NCBI RefSeq assembly: GCF_014764705.1
Contig: NZ_JACXXG010000038.1
Location: 1-34,784 of the forward strand
Reading direction: 5' to 3'
DNA length: 34,784 bases
Source: Stutzerimonas kunmingensis
GTDB lineage: Bacteria; Pseudomonadota; Gammaproteobacteria; Pseudomonadales; Pseudomonadaceae
Below are positions 8,858 through 18,464 of the stretch, piece by piece. A model generated the notes under the pieces. The model worked only from the letters and a program-made list of their open reading frames with translations, ran no database searches and was not told where the DNA came from. Numbering within the stretch: position 1 is the stretch's first letter; the number at the start of each line of letters is the position of its first letter. Both the position numbers and the translations under genes were made by a program.

Positions 8858-9124
8858 TTAGACTTCGACGGCGCGTTCAACGACATCAACCAGCATCCAG
8901 GACTTGGTCTTTGCCAGCGGACGAGTCTCGCGGATGGTGACCTTGTCGCCGATACGGCACTGGTTGGTTTCGTCGTGGGCGTGCAGTTTGGTCGAACGCT
9001 TCACGTATTTACCGTAGATCGGGTGCTTGACGCGACGCTCGATCAGAACGGTGATGGTCTTGTCCATCTTGTCGCTGACGACGCGGCCGGTCAGCGTGCG
9101 GACGGTTTTCTGAGCTTCAGCCAT
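8858..9124 (-). CDS. rpsQ: 30S ribosomal protein S17
   Basis: S17 (88 aa) is a primary 16S rRNA-binding protein with an OB fold. The start [20 protein letters not shown] at 9124 matches Pseudomonas S17. Two upstream codons are also open but are not used in the family, and AGGTAAG precedes this ATG. The signature [20 protein letters not shown] is present. It begins 2 nt after the rpmC stop codon, giving coupling with L29. Confidence 0.97.
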   Translation of the reverse strand: MAEAQKTVRTLTGRVVSDKMDKTITVLIERRVKHPIYGKYVKRSTKLHAHDETNQCRIGDKVTIRETRPLAKTKSWMLVDVVERAVEV

Positions 9125-9126
9125 GA

Positions 9127-9318
9127 TCACTTACCTGCCTGCTGGTTGAGCACAGTCTTGACACGAGCGATGTCGCGCTTGACTTGCGAGAGCAGGTGAG
9201 ACTGCCCCAACTGGCCAGTCGCTTTCTGCATACGCAGATTGAACTGGTCCCGCAGCAGCTCGAGCAGTTGCTCGTTCAGCTGCTCAACGGATTTTTCACG
9301 AAGTTCATTCGCTTTCAT
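9127..9318 (-). CDS. rpmC: 50S ribosomal protein L29
   Basis: L29 (63 aa) is a helical-hairpin protein at the tunnel exit, part of the docking site for trigger factor and SRP. It reads [20 protein letters not shown] and then the conserved [10 protein letters not shown]...[12 protein letters not shown] pattern. I start at the ATG at 9318; a GTG one codon upstream is also in frame but lengthens the family N-terminus. Its A overlaps the last base of the rplP stop codon (TGATG), so translation is coupled. Confidence 0.97.
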   Translation of the reverse strand: MKANELREKSVEQLNEQLLELLRDQFNLRMQKATGQLGQSHLLSQVKRDIARVKTVLNQQAGK

Positions 9319-9731
9319 CACATCACCGTCCGCTTAACAAAGGAGGTGGCGAGCGGCAGCTTTGCAGCGGCCAGGGCGAAAGCCTCACGCGCCAGCTCTT
9401 CGGAAACACCCTCGATCTCGTAGAGCACCTTGCCCGGCTGAATCTGGGCTACCCAGTACTCGACGCTACCCTTACCTTTACCCATCCGGACTTCCAGAGG
9501 CTTCTTGGTTACAGGCTTGTCGGGGAACACGCGGATCCAGATCTTTCCGCCACGCTTTACGTGACGGGTGAGCGCACGACGTGCAGCCTCGATCTGACGC
9601 GCGGTCAGACGACCACGGGAAACAGACTTCAGCGCGAATTCGCCGAAGCTGACCTTGCTACCGCGCTGAGCCAGACCACGGTTGTGGCCGGTCATCTGCT
9701 TGCGGAATTTTGTACGCTTGGGTTGCAACAT
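9318..9731 (-). CDS. rplP: 50S ribosomal protein L16
   Basis: L16 (137 aa) shapes the A-site tRNA path and the 5S rRNA region. The N-terminus [20 protein letters not shown] and the signature segments [33 protein letters not shown] (about 64-96) are canonical. The PDKPVT...RMGKGKG stretch holds the arginine that is hydroxylated in some bacteria. It is 12 nt behind rpsC and overlaps rpmC by one base. Confidence 0.99.
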   Translation of the reverse strand: MLQPKRTKFRKQMTGHNRGLAQRGSKVSFGEFALKSVSRGRLTARQIEAARRALTRHVKRGGKIWIRVFPDKPVTKKPLEVRMGKGKGSVEYWVAQIQPGKVLYEIEGVSEELAREAFALAAAKLPLATSFVKRTVM

Positions 9732-9743
9732 TTGGCGTACCCC

Positions 9744-10430
9744 TTACTTAGCAGCTTTTTTACGAGGAGCAGGCGCTTGAGGCTTGAGCTCTTCATGGCG
9801 ACCACCAATTACTTCGCCCTTGAAGATCCACACCTTCACGCCGATCACACCGTAAGTGGTGTGCGCTTCGTAAGTGTTGTAATCGATATCGGCACGCAGG
9901 GTGTGCAGAGGCACACGACCTTCGCGATACCACTCGGTACGGGCAATTTCAGCCCCACCCAGACGACCACTGACCTGGATCTTGATGCCTTTGGCACCAA
10001 TGCGCATGGCGTTCTGTACGGCGCGCTTCATGGCGCGACGGAACATCACGCGACGCTCCAGCTGCTGAGCTACGCTCTGTGCAACCAGCATTGCGTCGAG
10101 CTCCGGCTTGCGGATCTCTTCGATATTGATGTGCACCGGCACACCCATTTGCTTGGTCAGGTCCTGACGCAGCTTCTCAACATCCTCACCCTTCTTACCG
10201 ATCACAATGCCGGGACGAGCGGTGTGGATGGTGATGCGTGCGGTTTGAGCCGGGCGATGGATATCGATACGGCTTACGGACGCGCTTTTTAATTTGTCTT
10301 GGAGGTACTCACGCACGTTCAGATCTGCAAGCAGATAGTCTGCATACGTACGGCCGTCTGCGTACCAGACGGAGGTGTGCTCCTTGACGATTCCCAGGCG
10401 AATGCCAGTGGGATGTACTTTCTGACCCAT
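9744..10430 (-). CDS. rpsC: 30S ribosomal protein S3
   Basis: S3 (228 aa) lines the mRNA entry channel and has helicase-like activity with S4 and S5. I start at [20 protein letters not shown] (10430), with GGAGT upstream, rather than at an in-frame extension that runs into rplV. The KH domain (about 60-105) includes [20 protein letters not shown]. The C-terminal domain contains the S3 signature around [20 protein letters not shown]. The basic tail [12 protein letters not shown] matches Pseudomonas, and the length of 228 is identical to P. aeruginosa S3. Confidence 0.98.
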   Translation of the reverse strand: MGQKVHPTGIRLGIVKEHTSVWYADGRTYADYLLADLNVREYLQDKLKSASVSRIDIHRPAQTARITIHTARPGIVIGKKGEDVEKLRQDLTKQMGVPVHINIEEIRKPELDAMLVAQSVAQQLERRVMFRRAMKRAVQNAMRIGAKGIKIQVSGRLGGAEIARTEWYREGRVPLHTLRADIDYNTYEAHTTYGVIGVKVWIFKGEVIGGRHEELKPQAPAPRKKAAK

Positions 10431-10443
10431 CTGATCGACTCCG

Positions 10444-10776
10444 TTACTTGTCCGCAACCTTGACAGTGATATGGCAAGACCGCTTGACGATGCGATCAGC
10501 GCGGCCTTTGGCACGCGGCATGATGCGCTTAAGCGAACGCCCCTCGTTGACGAAGACCGTGGAGACTTTCAAGTCATCCACATCTGCGCCTTCGTTGTGC
10601 TCGGCGTTGGCAACGGCCGACTCCAGCACTTTCTTCATGATCTCGGCGGCTTTCTTGCTACTGAAAGCCAGGAGGTTGAGCGCTTCGCCCACCTTCTTCC
10701 CGCGGATCTGGTCGGCGACCAGGCGGGCTTTCTGGGCGGAGATGCGAGCGCCCGACAACTTAGCGGCTACTTCCAT
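10444..10776 (-). CDS. rplV: 50S ribosomal protein L22
   Basis: L22 (110 aa) extends a long beta-hairpin into the peptide exit tunnel; changes at its tip cause macrolide resistance in other species. Visible are [20 protein letters not shown], the [10 protein letters not shown] segment, and the hairpin region [24 protein letters not shown] (about 73-96), which looks unaltered. It is 13 nt behind rpsS and 13 nt before rpsC. Confidence 0.99.
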
Positions 10777-10789
10777 CTTTCCTTACCCC

Positions 10790-11065
10790 TTAGCGCTTGC
10801 CTTTCTTGTCCGCCACATGCCCGCGATATGTACGGGTTGCAGCGAACTCGCCGAGTTTGTGGCCGACCATGTCTTCGGACACGAGGACCGGTACATGTTG
10901 ACGACCGTTATGTACAGCGATGGTCAGACCGACCATTTGCGGCAGGATCATCGAACGACGCGACCAGGTTTTAACTGGCTTACGATCGCTCTTTTCCACC
11001 GCCGCTTCGACCTTCTTCAGTAGGTGAAGATCGATAAAAGGACCTTTTTTCAGAGAACGCGGCAC
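10790..11065 (-). CDS. rpsS: 30S ribosomal protein S19
   Basis: S19 (91 aa) pairs with S13 in the 30S head. It has the [20 protein letters not shown] start, [21 protein letters not shown] (about 34-54), and the family signature [26 protein letters not shown] at the C-terminus. It is 16 nt behind rplB. Standard length. Confidence 0.99.
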   Translation of the reverse strand: MPRSLKKGPFIDLHLLKKVEAAVEKSDRKPVKTWSRRSMILPQMVGLTIAVHNGRQHVPVLVSEDMVGHKLGEFAATRTYRGHVADKKGKR

Positions 11066-11081
11066 TGTCGTATCCCTCTAG

Positions 11082-11903
11082 TTACTTGCGACGACGGACA
11101 ATCATGTTATCGGTGCGCTTGTTAGTGCGGGTCTTCGCGCCCTTAGTCGGGAAGCCCCATGGCGACACCGGATGACGACCACCGGAGGTACGACCTTCAC
11201 CACCACCGTGCGGGTGATCGACCGGGTTCATCGCGACACCACGAACGGTAGGACGAATGCCCTTCCAGCGCTTAGCCCCTGCCTTGCCCAGCGAACGCAG
11301 GCTGTGCTCGGAGTTCGAGACCTCGCCCAGGGTCGCACGGCACTCGGCCAGCACCTTGCGCATCTCGCCGGAGCGCAGACGCAGCGTCACATAGGAACCC
11401 TCGCGAGCAACCAGCTGAGCCGAAGCGCCAGCGGAGCGAGCGATCTGAGCACCCTTACCCGGCTTGAGCTCGACACCGTGAACGGTAGAACCCAGCGGGA
11501 TGTTGCGCAGCGGCAGGCTGTTGCCAGCCTTGATCGGAGCATTGATGCCCGAGACCAGCTGATCGCCAGCGCTTACACCCTTCGGCGCGATGATGTAGCG
11601 ACGCTCACCGTCGGCATATTTCAGCAGCGCAATGTGCGCAGTACGGTTCGGGTCATATTCGATACGCTCAACGATGGCAGGAATGCCATCCTTGTTGCGA
11701 CGAAAATCAACCAGACGGTAATGCTGCTTGTGACCACCGCCAATGTGGCGAGTGGTGATACGACCGTTGTTGTTACGGCCGCCAGTCTTCGACTTCTTCT
11801 CGAGCAGCGGTGCGTAAGGAGCGCCTTTGTGCAGCTCCTGATTGACCACCTTGACCACAAAACGGCGGCCCGCGGAAGTCGGTTTGCATTTAACGATTGC
11901 CAT
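11082..11903 (-). CDS. rplB: 50S ribosomal protein L2
   Basis: L2 (273 aa) is required for subunit association and for building the peptidyl-transferase centre. The N-terminal RNA-binding OB domain includes [20 protein letters not shown] (about 42-61). The C-terminal signature is [20 protein letters not shown] (about 221-240) with the functionally important histidine in DHPHGGG. The length is identical to P. aeruginosa L2. It lies between rplW and rpsS with short gaps (14 and 16 nt). Confidence 0.99.
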   Translation of the reverse strand: MAIVKCKPTSAGRRFVVKVVNQELHKGAPYAPLLEKKSKTGGRNNNGRITTRHIGGGHKQHYRLVDFRRNKDGIPAIVERIEYDPNRTAHIALLKYADGERRYIIAPKGVSAGDQLVSGINAPIKAGNSLPLRNIPLGSTVHGVELKPGKGAQIARSAGASAQLVAREGSYVTLRLRSGEMRKVLAECRATLGEVSNSEHSLRSLGKAGAKRWKGIRPTVRGVAMNPVDHPHGGGEGRTSGGRHPVSPWGFPTKGAKTRTNKRTDNMIVRRRK

Positions 11904-11917
11904 GATGCACCCCTTCC

Positions 11918-12217
11918 TTACTCAGCACTGCCGGAGAAATCGAGATCCTGGCCCGGCTGAAGCGCGATATACGCCTTCTTCCAGTCGTTGCGCTTGCCCA
12001 GACCGCGAGCGGTACGCTTGGTCTTGCCCTGAACGTTCAGGGTGTTGACGGCGGCGACCTTCACGTCGAACAGGCTCTCAACAGCCTTCTTGATTTCCAG
12101 CTTGGTTGCGTCGGTCGCAACCTTGAAAACGAATTGCTTCTTGCTGTCAGCCAGCACGGTAGCCTTCTCAGAGACGTGCGGACCAAGCAGGACTTTGAAT
12201 ACGCGTTCCTGGTTCAT
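11918..12217 (-). CDS. rplW: 50S ribosomal protein L23
   Basis: L23 (99 aa) sits at the tunnel exit and is the main docking point for trigger factor and SRP. The start [20 protein letters not shown] and the signature [15 protein letters not shown] (about 54-68) are standard. The ATG overlaps the end of rplD by 4 nt (ATGA), which couples translation of L4 and L23. Confidence 0.99.
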   Translation of the reverse strand: MNQERVFKVLLGPHVSEKATVLADSKKQFVFKVATDATKLEIKKAVESLFDVKVAAVNTLNVQGKTKRTARGLGKRNDWKKAYIALQPGQDLDFSGSAE

Positions 12218-12816
12218 CCCAGCAGCTCCTCGAATTTCTTCACAGCCGACACGGTGATCAACACCTTGTCATAGGCGATCAGGCTGACCGGATCGGAACC
12301 CTGGACATCACGCACATCGACATGCGGCAGGTTGCGCGCAGCCAGGTACAGGTTCTGATCGACAGCATCGGAAACGATCAGCACATCGCTCAGGCCCATA
12401 CCATTGAGCTTGCTAGCAAGCACTTTGGTTTTCGGCGCGTCGACGGCGAAATCTTCTACGACAACCAGACGCTCGGAGCGGACCAGCTCAGCAAGAATGG
12501 AACGCAGCGCAGCGCGATACATCTTCTTGTTCAGCTTCTGATCATGATTCTGAGGACGCGCGGCGAATGTTACGCCACCGCCACGCCAGATCGGGCCACG
12601 GCTGGTACCAGCACGAGCACGACCTGTGCCCTTCTGGCGCCACGGACGCTTGCCACCACCGGACACATCGGAGCGGGTTTTCTGCTGTTTGCTACCCTGA
12701 CGACCGCCGGCCATGTAGGCGACGACTGCCTGGTGCACCAGCGTCTCGTTGAACTCACCACCAAAGGTGCGATCGGAGACTTCGATGGCCTGTGCGCCAT
12801 TTACATTCAATTGCAT
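12214..12816 (-). CDS. rplD: 50S ribosomal protein L4
   Basis: L4 (200 aa) has a globular part and a long loop reaching the exit tunnel. The loop is visible as [36 protein letters not shown] (about 46-81), and its residues look unaltered. In E. coli, L4 also represses its own S10 operon via a long leader. The leader here is only about 57 nt (see the S10 promoter), so the same mechanism is doubtful. It is 12 nt behind rplC. Confidence 0.99.
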   Translation of the reverse strand: MQLNVNGAQAIEVSDRTFGGEFNETLVHQAVVAYMAGGRQGSKQQKTRSDVSGGGKRPWRQKGTGRARAGTSRGPIWRGGGVTFAARPQNHDQKLNKKMYRAALRSILAELVRSERLVVVEDFAVDAPKTKVLASKLNGMGLSDVLIVSDAVDQNLYLAARNLPHVDVRDVQGSDPVSLIAYDKVLITVSAVKKFEELLG

Positions 12817-12828
12817 GTGAACTCCCCC

Positions 12829-13464
12829 TTAACCGCGAGCCTTGGCGGCCGGACGCACGAGCACGTCACCACCAGTGGCACCGGGCACTGCGCCCTTCAC
12901 CAAAAGCAGATTCCGCTCAGCATCGACACGCACGATTTCCAGAGACTGCACGGTTACGCGCTCGGCGCCCATGTGCCCGGACATCTTCTTGCCCTTGAAT
13001 ACACGACCTGGGGTCTGGCACTGACCGATAGAGCCCGGGACGCGGTGGGATACGGAGTTACCGTGGGTATTGTCCTGACCACGGAAGTTCCAGCGCTTGA
13101 TGGTACCGGCAAAGCCTTTACCCTTGGACTGACCGGTGACATCCACCATCTGCCCAGCCTGGAAAATCTCAGCGTTGATCTGGTCACCAGCCTGGAACTC
13201 CTCGCCATCGAGGCGGAATTCCCAGACGCCACGACCAGCAGCAACATTCGCTTTAGCGAAGTGACCGGCCTGAGCCTTGGTAACACGGGACGCGCGACGC
13301 TCGCCGACAGTGACCTGCACTGCACGATAGCCATCGCTCTCTTCATTCTTGAACTGAGTGACGCGATTCGGCTCGATCTCGATGACCGTAACCGGAATAG
13401 AGACACCATCCTCGGTGAAAACGCGGGTCATACCGCATTTGCGACCGACTACACCAATAGTCAT
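12829..13464 (-). CDS. rplC: 50S ribosomal protein L3
   Basis: L3 (211 aa) is an early assembly protein whose finger reaches the peptidyl-transferase centre. The finger region [20 protein letters not shown] (141-160) contains Q150, the residue methylated by PrmB in E. coli. The N-terminus [20 protein letters not shown] is standard. It is 82 nt behind rpsJ; the rpsJ stop codon lies in a small hairpin (13531-13550). Confidence 0.99.
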   Translation of the reverse strand: MTIGVVGRKCGMTRVFTEDGVSIPVTVIEIEPNRVTQFKNEESDGYRAVQVTVGERRASRVTKAQAGHFAKANVAAGRGVWEFRLDGEEFQAGDQINAEIFQAGQMVDVTGQSKGKGFAGTIKRWNFRGQDNTHGNSVSHRVPGSIGQCQTPGRVFKGKKMSGHMGAERVTVQSLEIVRVDAERNLLLVKGAVPGATGGDVLVRPAAKARG

Positions 13465-13530
13465 TTTGAAACCTCTTGAGTGTACGGGGCTTTCACCCGC
13501 TATGGCCGCCCATTTCAGAGCGTTACACGA

Positions 13531-13550
13531 CTAAAACTCTCAGGTTTTAG
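13531..13550 (-). other. Small hairpin spanning the rpsJ stop codon
   Basis: CTAAAAC (13531-13537) pairs with GTTTTAG (13544-13550) across a 6-nt loop; the rpsJ stop codon is inside the right arm. The 7-bp stem is A/T-rich and no U-tract follows, so it is not a convincing terminator. It could mark processing between rpsJ and rplC or be incidental. Confidence 0.35.
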
Positions 13551-13858
13551 CCGAGGCTGATCTGCACTTCCACACCAGCCGCAAGATCGAGCTTCATCAG
13601 CGCATCGACGGTTTTGTCGGTCGGCTGAACAATGTCCAGCACACGCTTGTGGGTTCGAATTTCATACTGATCGCGCGCGTCTTTATTGACGTGCGGGGAG
13701 ACCAGCACAGTGAACCGCTCTTTGCGGGTTGGCAGCGGAATCGGACCACGCACCTGAGCACCAGTACGTTTCGCGGTTTCCACGATTTCCTGGGTTGATT
13801 GATCGATCAGGCGATGGTCAAAAGCCTTCAACCGAATACGGATTTGTTGGTTTTGCAT
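13547..13858 (-). CDS. rpsJ: 30S ribosomal protein S10 (NusE)
   Basis: S10 (103 aa) is a 30S head protein and, as NusE, joins NusB and NusG in antitermination. I start at [20 protein letters not shown] (13858) because the family starts here and GAGGTCAAA lies just before; six codons upstream are open but untypical. The signature [20 protein letters not shown] (39-58) and the loop with [14 protein letters not shown] are clear. It is the first gene of the S10 operon, about 64 nt behind a near-consensus promoter. Confidence 0.98.
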
Positions 13859-13921
13859 TTTGACCTCAGACTCCAAGTAGCCACCCTACCAGGCGCAATA
13901 CCCCCGGTAAAAGGAGGCGCA

Positions 13922-13950
13922 ATTGTACGGATGCGCCCATAGGGTGTCAA
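13922..13950 (-). promoter_or_regulatory. S10 operon promoter (sigma70 type)
   Basis: On the minus strand TTGACA (13950-13945), a 17-nt spacer, and TACAAT (13927-13922) give a 6/6 and 5/6 match to the sigma70 consensus. It follows the tufA terminator and precedes rpsJ. The expected RNA start near 13915 gives a leader of roughly 57 nt, shorter than the L4-responsive leader of E. coli. The spacer and start region are G/C-rich (ATGGGCGCATCCG, then TTGCGCC), which fits growth-rate and stringent control. Confidence 0.87.
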
Positions 13951-13967
13951 TAAATGATCAACAATAG

Positions 13968-13993
13968 AAAAAGGCCCCCGAGGGGGCCTTTTT
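13968..13993 (-). terminator. Rho-independent terminator after tufA
   Basis: AAAAAGGCCCCC (13968-13979) pairs with GGGGGCCTTTTT (13982-13993) around a very tight GA turn. The structure is symmetrical and could work on either strand. It starts 15 nt behind the tufA stop codon and separates the str operon from the S10 promoter. Confidence 0.93.
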
Positions 13994-14008
13994 CATCATC
14001 GTCAATTA

Positions 14009-15202
14009 TTACTCGACGATCTTGGCAACCACGCCGGCACCAACGGTACGACCACCTTCGCGAATCGCGAAGCGCAGGCCGTCTTCCATGGCGATCGGCT
14101 TGATCAGGGTGACAACCATTTTCACGTTGTCGCCCGGCATTACCATCTCAACGCCTTCCGGCAGCTCGCACGAACCGGTCACGTCGGTGGTACGGAAGTA
14201 GAACTGAGGACGATAGCCCTTGAAGAACGGGGTGTGACGACCACCCTCTTCCTTGGACAGAACGTACACTTCGGCTTCGAACTTGGTGTGCGGCTTGATA
14301 GTGCCCGGCTTGGCCAGAACCTGGCCACGCTCGACGTCATCACGCTTGGTACCACGCAGCAGAACGCCGCAGTTCTCACCGGCACGACCTTCGTCGAGCA
14401 GCTTGCGGAACATTTCGACACCGGTACAGGTGGTCTTGGTGGTATCACGCAGACCAACGATCTCGATTTCTTCCTGAACCTTGACGATGCCGCGCTCAAC
14501 ACGACCAGTCACAACGGTACCGCGACCGGAAATGGAGAACACGTCTTCGATCGGCATCAGGAACGGCTTGTCGATGGCGCGAACCGGCTCAGGGATGTAG
14601 GTATCCAGAGTCTCGACCAGCTTCTTGACCGCAGTAGTGCCCAGCTCGTTGTCATCTTCGCCATTCAGCGCCATCAGCGCGGAACCGATGATGATCGGCG
14701 TGTCGTCACCAGGGAAATCATAGGTCGACAGCAGATCACGAACTTCCATTTCGACCAGCTCGAGCAGCTCGGCGTCGTCGACCATGTCGGCCTTGTTCAG
14801 GAACACGACGATGTACGGAACACCCACCTGACGGGACAGCAGGATGTGCTCGCGAGTCTGCGGCATGGGGCCGTCAGCAGCGGAGCAAACCAGGATCGCA
14901 CCATCCATCTGGGCTGCACCGGTGATCATGTTCTTCACATAGTCAGCGTGACCCGGGCAGTCAACATGCGCGTAGTGACGGACATTGGAGTCGTACTCTA
15001 CGTGAGCGGTGTTGATGGTGATACCGCGAGCCTTCTCTTCCGGCGCGCTATCGATCTTGTCGAAGTCGACACGAGCGGAGCCGAAAACTTCGGAGCACAC
15101 GCGAGTCAGAGCAGCAGTCAGAGTGGTCTTACCATGGTCGACGTGACCAATGGTGCCGACGTTGACGTGCGGTTTGTTACGTTCGAACTTTTCCTTAGCC
15201 AC
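14009..15202 (-). CDS. tufA: Elongation factor Tu (copy A)
   Basis: EF-Tu (397 aa) carries aminoacyl-tRNA to the ribosome as a GTP complex. Motifs in order: P-loop GHVDHGKT (19-26), DCPGH (81-85, with the catalytic H85), NKAD (136-139), then the two beta-barrel domains that bind tRNA. It is the last gene of the str operon, 30 nt behind fusA. The protein is identical to that of tufB at 30467-31660. The genes differ at only about ten silent positions, all near the ends. It is followed by a strong terminator. Confidence 0.99.
   Translation of the reverse strand: MAKEKFERNKPHVNVGTIGHVDHGKTTLTAALTRVCSEVFGSARVDFDKIDSAPEEKARGITINTAHVEYDSNVRHYAHVDCPGHADYVKNMITGAAQMDGAILVCSAADGPMPQTREHILLSRQVGVPYIVVFLNKADMVDDAELLELVEMEVRDLLSTYDFPGDDTPIIIGSALMALNGEDDNELGTTAVKKLVETLDTYIPEPVRAIDKPFLMPIEDVFSISGRGTVVTGRVERGIVKVQEEIEIVGLRDTTKTTCTGVEMFRKLLDEGRAGENCGVLLRGTKRDDVERGQVLAKPGTIKPHTKFEAEVYVLSKEEGGRHTPFFKGYRPQFYFRTTDVTGSCELPEGVEMVMPGDNVKMVVTLIKPIAMEDGLRFAIREGGRTVGAGVVAKIVE
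14301..15112 (-). repeat. Identical 812-bp core shared by tufA and tufB (copy 1)
   Basis: By eye this segment has no difference from 30759-31570. The nearest differences are at 14300/30758 and 15113/31571. The two copies are direct repeats at a distance of 16,458 bp. Confidence 0.85.
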
Positions 15203-15232
15203 GACAGTAAACCTCTTACTTAAAGGGCTGAA

Positions 15233-17353
15233 TCAACCTTGTTTTTTGACGAGCGTCTCGACGATATTCGCCGGCGCCTCAGCGTATTTGGAGAATTCCA
15301 TGGAGTAGCTCGCGCGACCCTGAGACATGGAACGAACGTCGGTTGCATAACCGAACATTTCCCCAAGCGGAACCTCGGCACGGATAACCTTGCCGGAGAC
15401 CGAGTCTTCCATACCCTGGATCAGACCACGACGACGGTTCAGGTCACCCATTACATCGCCCATGTAGTCTTCAGGGGTCACTACTTCAACCTTCATGATC
15501 GGCTCAAGCACTTTACCGCCGCCCTTACCGGCCAGCTGCTTGGTCGCCATGGAAGCTGCAACCTTGAACGCCATCTCGTTAGAGTCGACGTCATGGTAGG
15601 AACCATCGAACACGGTAGCCTTCAGGCCGATCAGCGGATAGCCGGCGACAACGCCGTTCTTCATCTGCTCTTCGATACCCTTCTGGATCGCCGGGATGTA
15701 TTCCTTCGGAACCACACCACCTACCACTTCGTTGGTAAACACCAAGCCTTCAGTGATATTGCCCTTTTCATCCACGTCTGGAGTGGAGAAACGGATCCAG
15801 CAATGACCGAACTGGCCGCGACCACCGGACTGACGAACGAACTTACCTTCGATCTCGACATTGTCCTTGGTGATAGTTTCGCGGTAAGACACCTGCGGCT
15901 TGCCGATGTTGGCTTCGACGTTGAACTCGCGACGCATACGATCGACAAGGATGTCGAGGTGAAGCTCACCCATGCCCGAGATGATGGTCTGACCGGTTTC
16001 TTCGTCAGTCTGAACACGGAACGATGGATCTTCCTGAGCCAGCTTGCCCAGCGCGATACCCATCTTCTCCTGGTCAGCCTTGGTCTTCGGCTCAACGGCT
16101 ACCGAAATTACCGGCTCAGGGAAGTCCATGCGCTCGAGAATGATCGGCTTGTCGATCGAGCAGAGCGTGTCACCAGTGGTGACATCCTTCATGCCGATCA
16201 GAGCAGCAATATCACCCGCGCGACACTCCTTGATCTCTTCACGCTGGTTGGCGTGCATCTGCACCATCCGACCCACGCGCTCCTTCTTGCCCTTGACCGA
16301 GTTCATCACCGAGTCACCGGAAGAGAGAACGCCGGAGTAGACGCGAGCGAAGGTCAAGGTACCGACGAAGGGGTCGGTAGCGATCTTGAACGCCAGAGCG
16401 GAGAAAGGCTCTTCATCGTTGGCGTAACGCTCATCGGTCAGCTCTTCGTTATCCGGGTTTACGCCCTGGATTGCGGGAATTTCAGTCGGCGCAGGCAGGA
16501 AGTCGATAACGGCGTCGAGAACCAGAGGCACGCCCTTGTTCTTGAACGAGGAGCCACAGACCGCAGGAACGATTTCACATGCAATGGTGCGCTGACGCAG
16601 ACCAGCCTTGATCTCTTCGACGGTCAACTCACCACCTTCGAGATACTTGTTCATCAGCTCTTCATTGGCCTCGGCCGCAGCCTCGATCATGTTCGAGCGA
16701 TATTCTTCGGCGAGATCCATCAGCTCTGCCGGAATTTCTTCCTCACGGTAGCTGGTGCCCTTGTCCTCATCGTTCCAGTAGATGGCCTTCATCTTGATCA
16801 GATCGATCTGACCTTCGAAGTTCTCTTCGGAACCAATGGCGAGCTGAACCGGCACCGGAGTGTGACCCAGGCGCTGCTTGATCTGGCCGACGACACGCAG
16901 GAAGTTGGCGCCCTGACGGTCCATCTTGTTCACGTAAACGATACGCGGCACACCGTACTTGTTGGCCTGACGCCATACGGTTTCGGACTGCGGCTCAACG
17001 CCGGAGGTACCACAGAACACAACCACAGCACCATCGAGAACGCGGAGCGAGCGCTCCACCTCGATGGTGAAGTCAACGTGACCAGGTGTATCGATGACGT
17101 TGACGCGGTACTTGTCGTACTGACCGCGCGAACCCTGCCAGAAGGTCGTTACAGCAGCAGAGGTAATGGTAATACCACGCTCCTGCTCCTGAACCATCCA
17201 GTCGGTAGTCGCTGCGCCGTCGTGCACTTCACCCATCTTATGGCTGAGGCCGGTATAGAACAGAATCCGCTCCGTGGTGGTGGTCTTGCCCGCGTCTACG
17301 TGGGCACAGATACCGATGTTACGGTAGCGGTTGATAGGGGTAGTACGGGCCAC
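15233..17353 (-). CDS. fusA: Elongation factor G
   Basis: EF-G (706 aa) drives translocation of tRNA and mRNA after peptide bond formation and, with RRF, ribosome recycling. The GTP-binding domain has AHVDAGKTT (17-25), then DTPGH and NKMD motifs within the first 150 residues. Domains II-V follow, ending with the [15 protein letters not shown] segment close to the C-terminus. The length equals that of Pseudomonas FusA1. It lies 30 nt behind rpsG and 30 nt before tufA in the str operon. No fusidic-acid-type change was looked for in detail. Confidence 0.99.
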   Translation of the reverse strand: MARTTPINRYRNIGICAHVDAGKTTTTERILFYTGLSHKMGEVHDGAATTDWMVQEQERGITITSAAVTTFWQGSRGQYDKYRVNVIDTPGHVDFTIEVERSLRVLDGAVVVFCGTSGVEPQSETVWRQANKYGVPRIVYVNKMDRQGANFLRVVGQIKQRLGHTPVPVQLAIGSEENFEGQIDLIKMKAIYWNDEDKGTSYREEEIPAELMDLAEEYRSNMIEAAAEANEELMNKYLEGGELTVEEIKAGLRQRTIACEIVPAVCGSSFKNKGVPLVLDAVIDFLPAPTEIPAIQGVNPDNEELTDERYANDEEPFSALAFKIATDPFVGTLTFARVYSGVLSSGDSVMNSVKGKKERVGRMVQMHANQREEIKECRAGDIAALIGMKDVTTGDTLCSIDKPIILERMDFPEPVISVAVEPKTKADQEKMGIALGKLAQEDPSFRVQTDEETGQTIISGMGELHLDILVDRMRREFNVEANIGKPQVSYRETITKDNVEIEGKFVRQSGGRGQFGHCWIRFSTPDVDEKGNITEGLVFTNEVVGGVVPKEYIPAIQKGIEEQMKNGVVAGYPLIGLKATVFDGSYHDVDSNEMAFKVAASMATKQLAGKGGGKVLEPIMKVEVVTPEDYMGDVMGDLNRRRGLIQGMEDSVSGKVIRAEVPLGEMFGYATDVRSMSQGRASYSMEFSKYAEAPANIVETLVKKQG

Positions 17354-17383
17354 AATAAGGTCCTCGTAAAAGTTGCGCTTGAT

Positions 17384-17952
<569 letters not shown>

Positions 17953-18324
17953 TTACTTCGGACGCTTGGCGCCGTACTTGGAACGACCCTGCTTACGGTC
18001 TTTCACGCCGGAAGTATCCAGCGAGCCGCGCACGGTGTGGTAACGCACACCCGGAAGGTCTTTTACACGACCGCCACGGATCAGCACTACGCTGTGCTCT
18101 TGCAGGTTGTGACCTTCACCGCCGATGTACGAGGCGACTTCATAGCCATTGGTCAGACGAACACGGCACACTTTACGCAGTGCGGAGTTCGGTTTCTTCG
18201 GCGTGGTGGTGTACACACGAGTGCACACTCCACGACGTTGCGGGCAGTTTTGCAGCGCAGGGACGTCGCTTTTCTCGACGACCCGCTTACGCGGCTGACG
18301 TACCAGCTGGTTGATAGTTGCCAT
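17953..18324 (-). CDS. rpsL: 30S ribosomal protein S12
   Basis: S12 (123 aa) controls decoding accuracy. It contains [19 protein letters not shown] with K43, and [17 protein letters not shown] with K88 and D89. Lysine at 43 and 88 is the streptomycin-sensitive state in other bacteria, and D89 is the residue methylthiolated by RimO in E. coli. It is first in the str operon, with a 17-spaced promoter and a hairpin in its roughly 70-nt leader. Confidence 0.99.
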   Translation of the reverse strand: MATINQLVRQPRKRVVEKSDVPALQNCPQRRGVCTRVYTTTPKKPNSALRKVCRVRLTNGYEVASYIGGEGHNLQEHSVVLIRGGRVKDLPGVRYHTVRGSLDTSGVKDRKQGRSKYGAKRPK

Positions 18325-18359
18325 CTACTAGCTCCACTGTTGTCTTTCGACACAAACGA

Positions 18360-18385
18360 AAAATGGCAGGGCACGAAGCCCCGCC
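18360..18385 (-). terminator. Attenuator-like hairpin in the rpsL leader
   Basis: On the minus strand GGCGGGGC (18385-18378) pairs with GCCCTGCC (18372-18365), seven Watson-Crick pairs and one G-U, around a 5-nt loop. ATTTTTCG follows immediately. It has the form of a weak intrinsic terminator but lies between the str promoter and rpsL, so it would act as an attenuator or slow polymerase. It could also stop transcripts coming from rpoC. Confidence 0.55.
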
Positions 18386-18401
18386 AAATTAGGGGTACGA
18401 G

Positions 18402-18430
18402 AGTCTAAAGAGCTTCTCGCCCACCGTCAA
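18402..18430 (-). promoter_or_regulatory. str operon promoter (sigma70 type)
   Basis: On the minus strand TTGACG (18430-18425), a 17-nt spacer, and TAGACT (18407-18402) lie between rpoC and rpsL. They match the consensus in 5 and 4 positions. The predicted start near 18395 gives a leader of about 70 nt. The promoter begins four bases after a G/C hairpin behind rpoC. Confidence 0.78.
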
Positions 18431-18434
18431 GGCA

Positions 18435-18457
18435 GGCCCCGGCTTGTAACCGAGGCC
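18435..18457 (-). other. G/C hairpin behind rpoC
   Basis: GGCCTCGG and CCGGGGCC (minus strand, 18457-18450 and 18442-18435) pair with one G-U across 7 nt, 7 nt after the rpoC stop codon. There is no U-tract, so it is at most a pause or 3'-end-protecting structure. The actual end of rpoBC transcripts may be at the hairpin with ATTTTT at 18360-18385. Confidence 0.5.
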
Positions 18458-18464
18458 AAGCACT

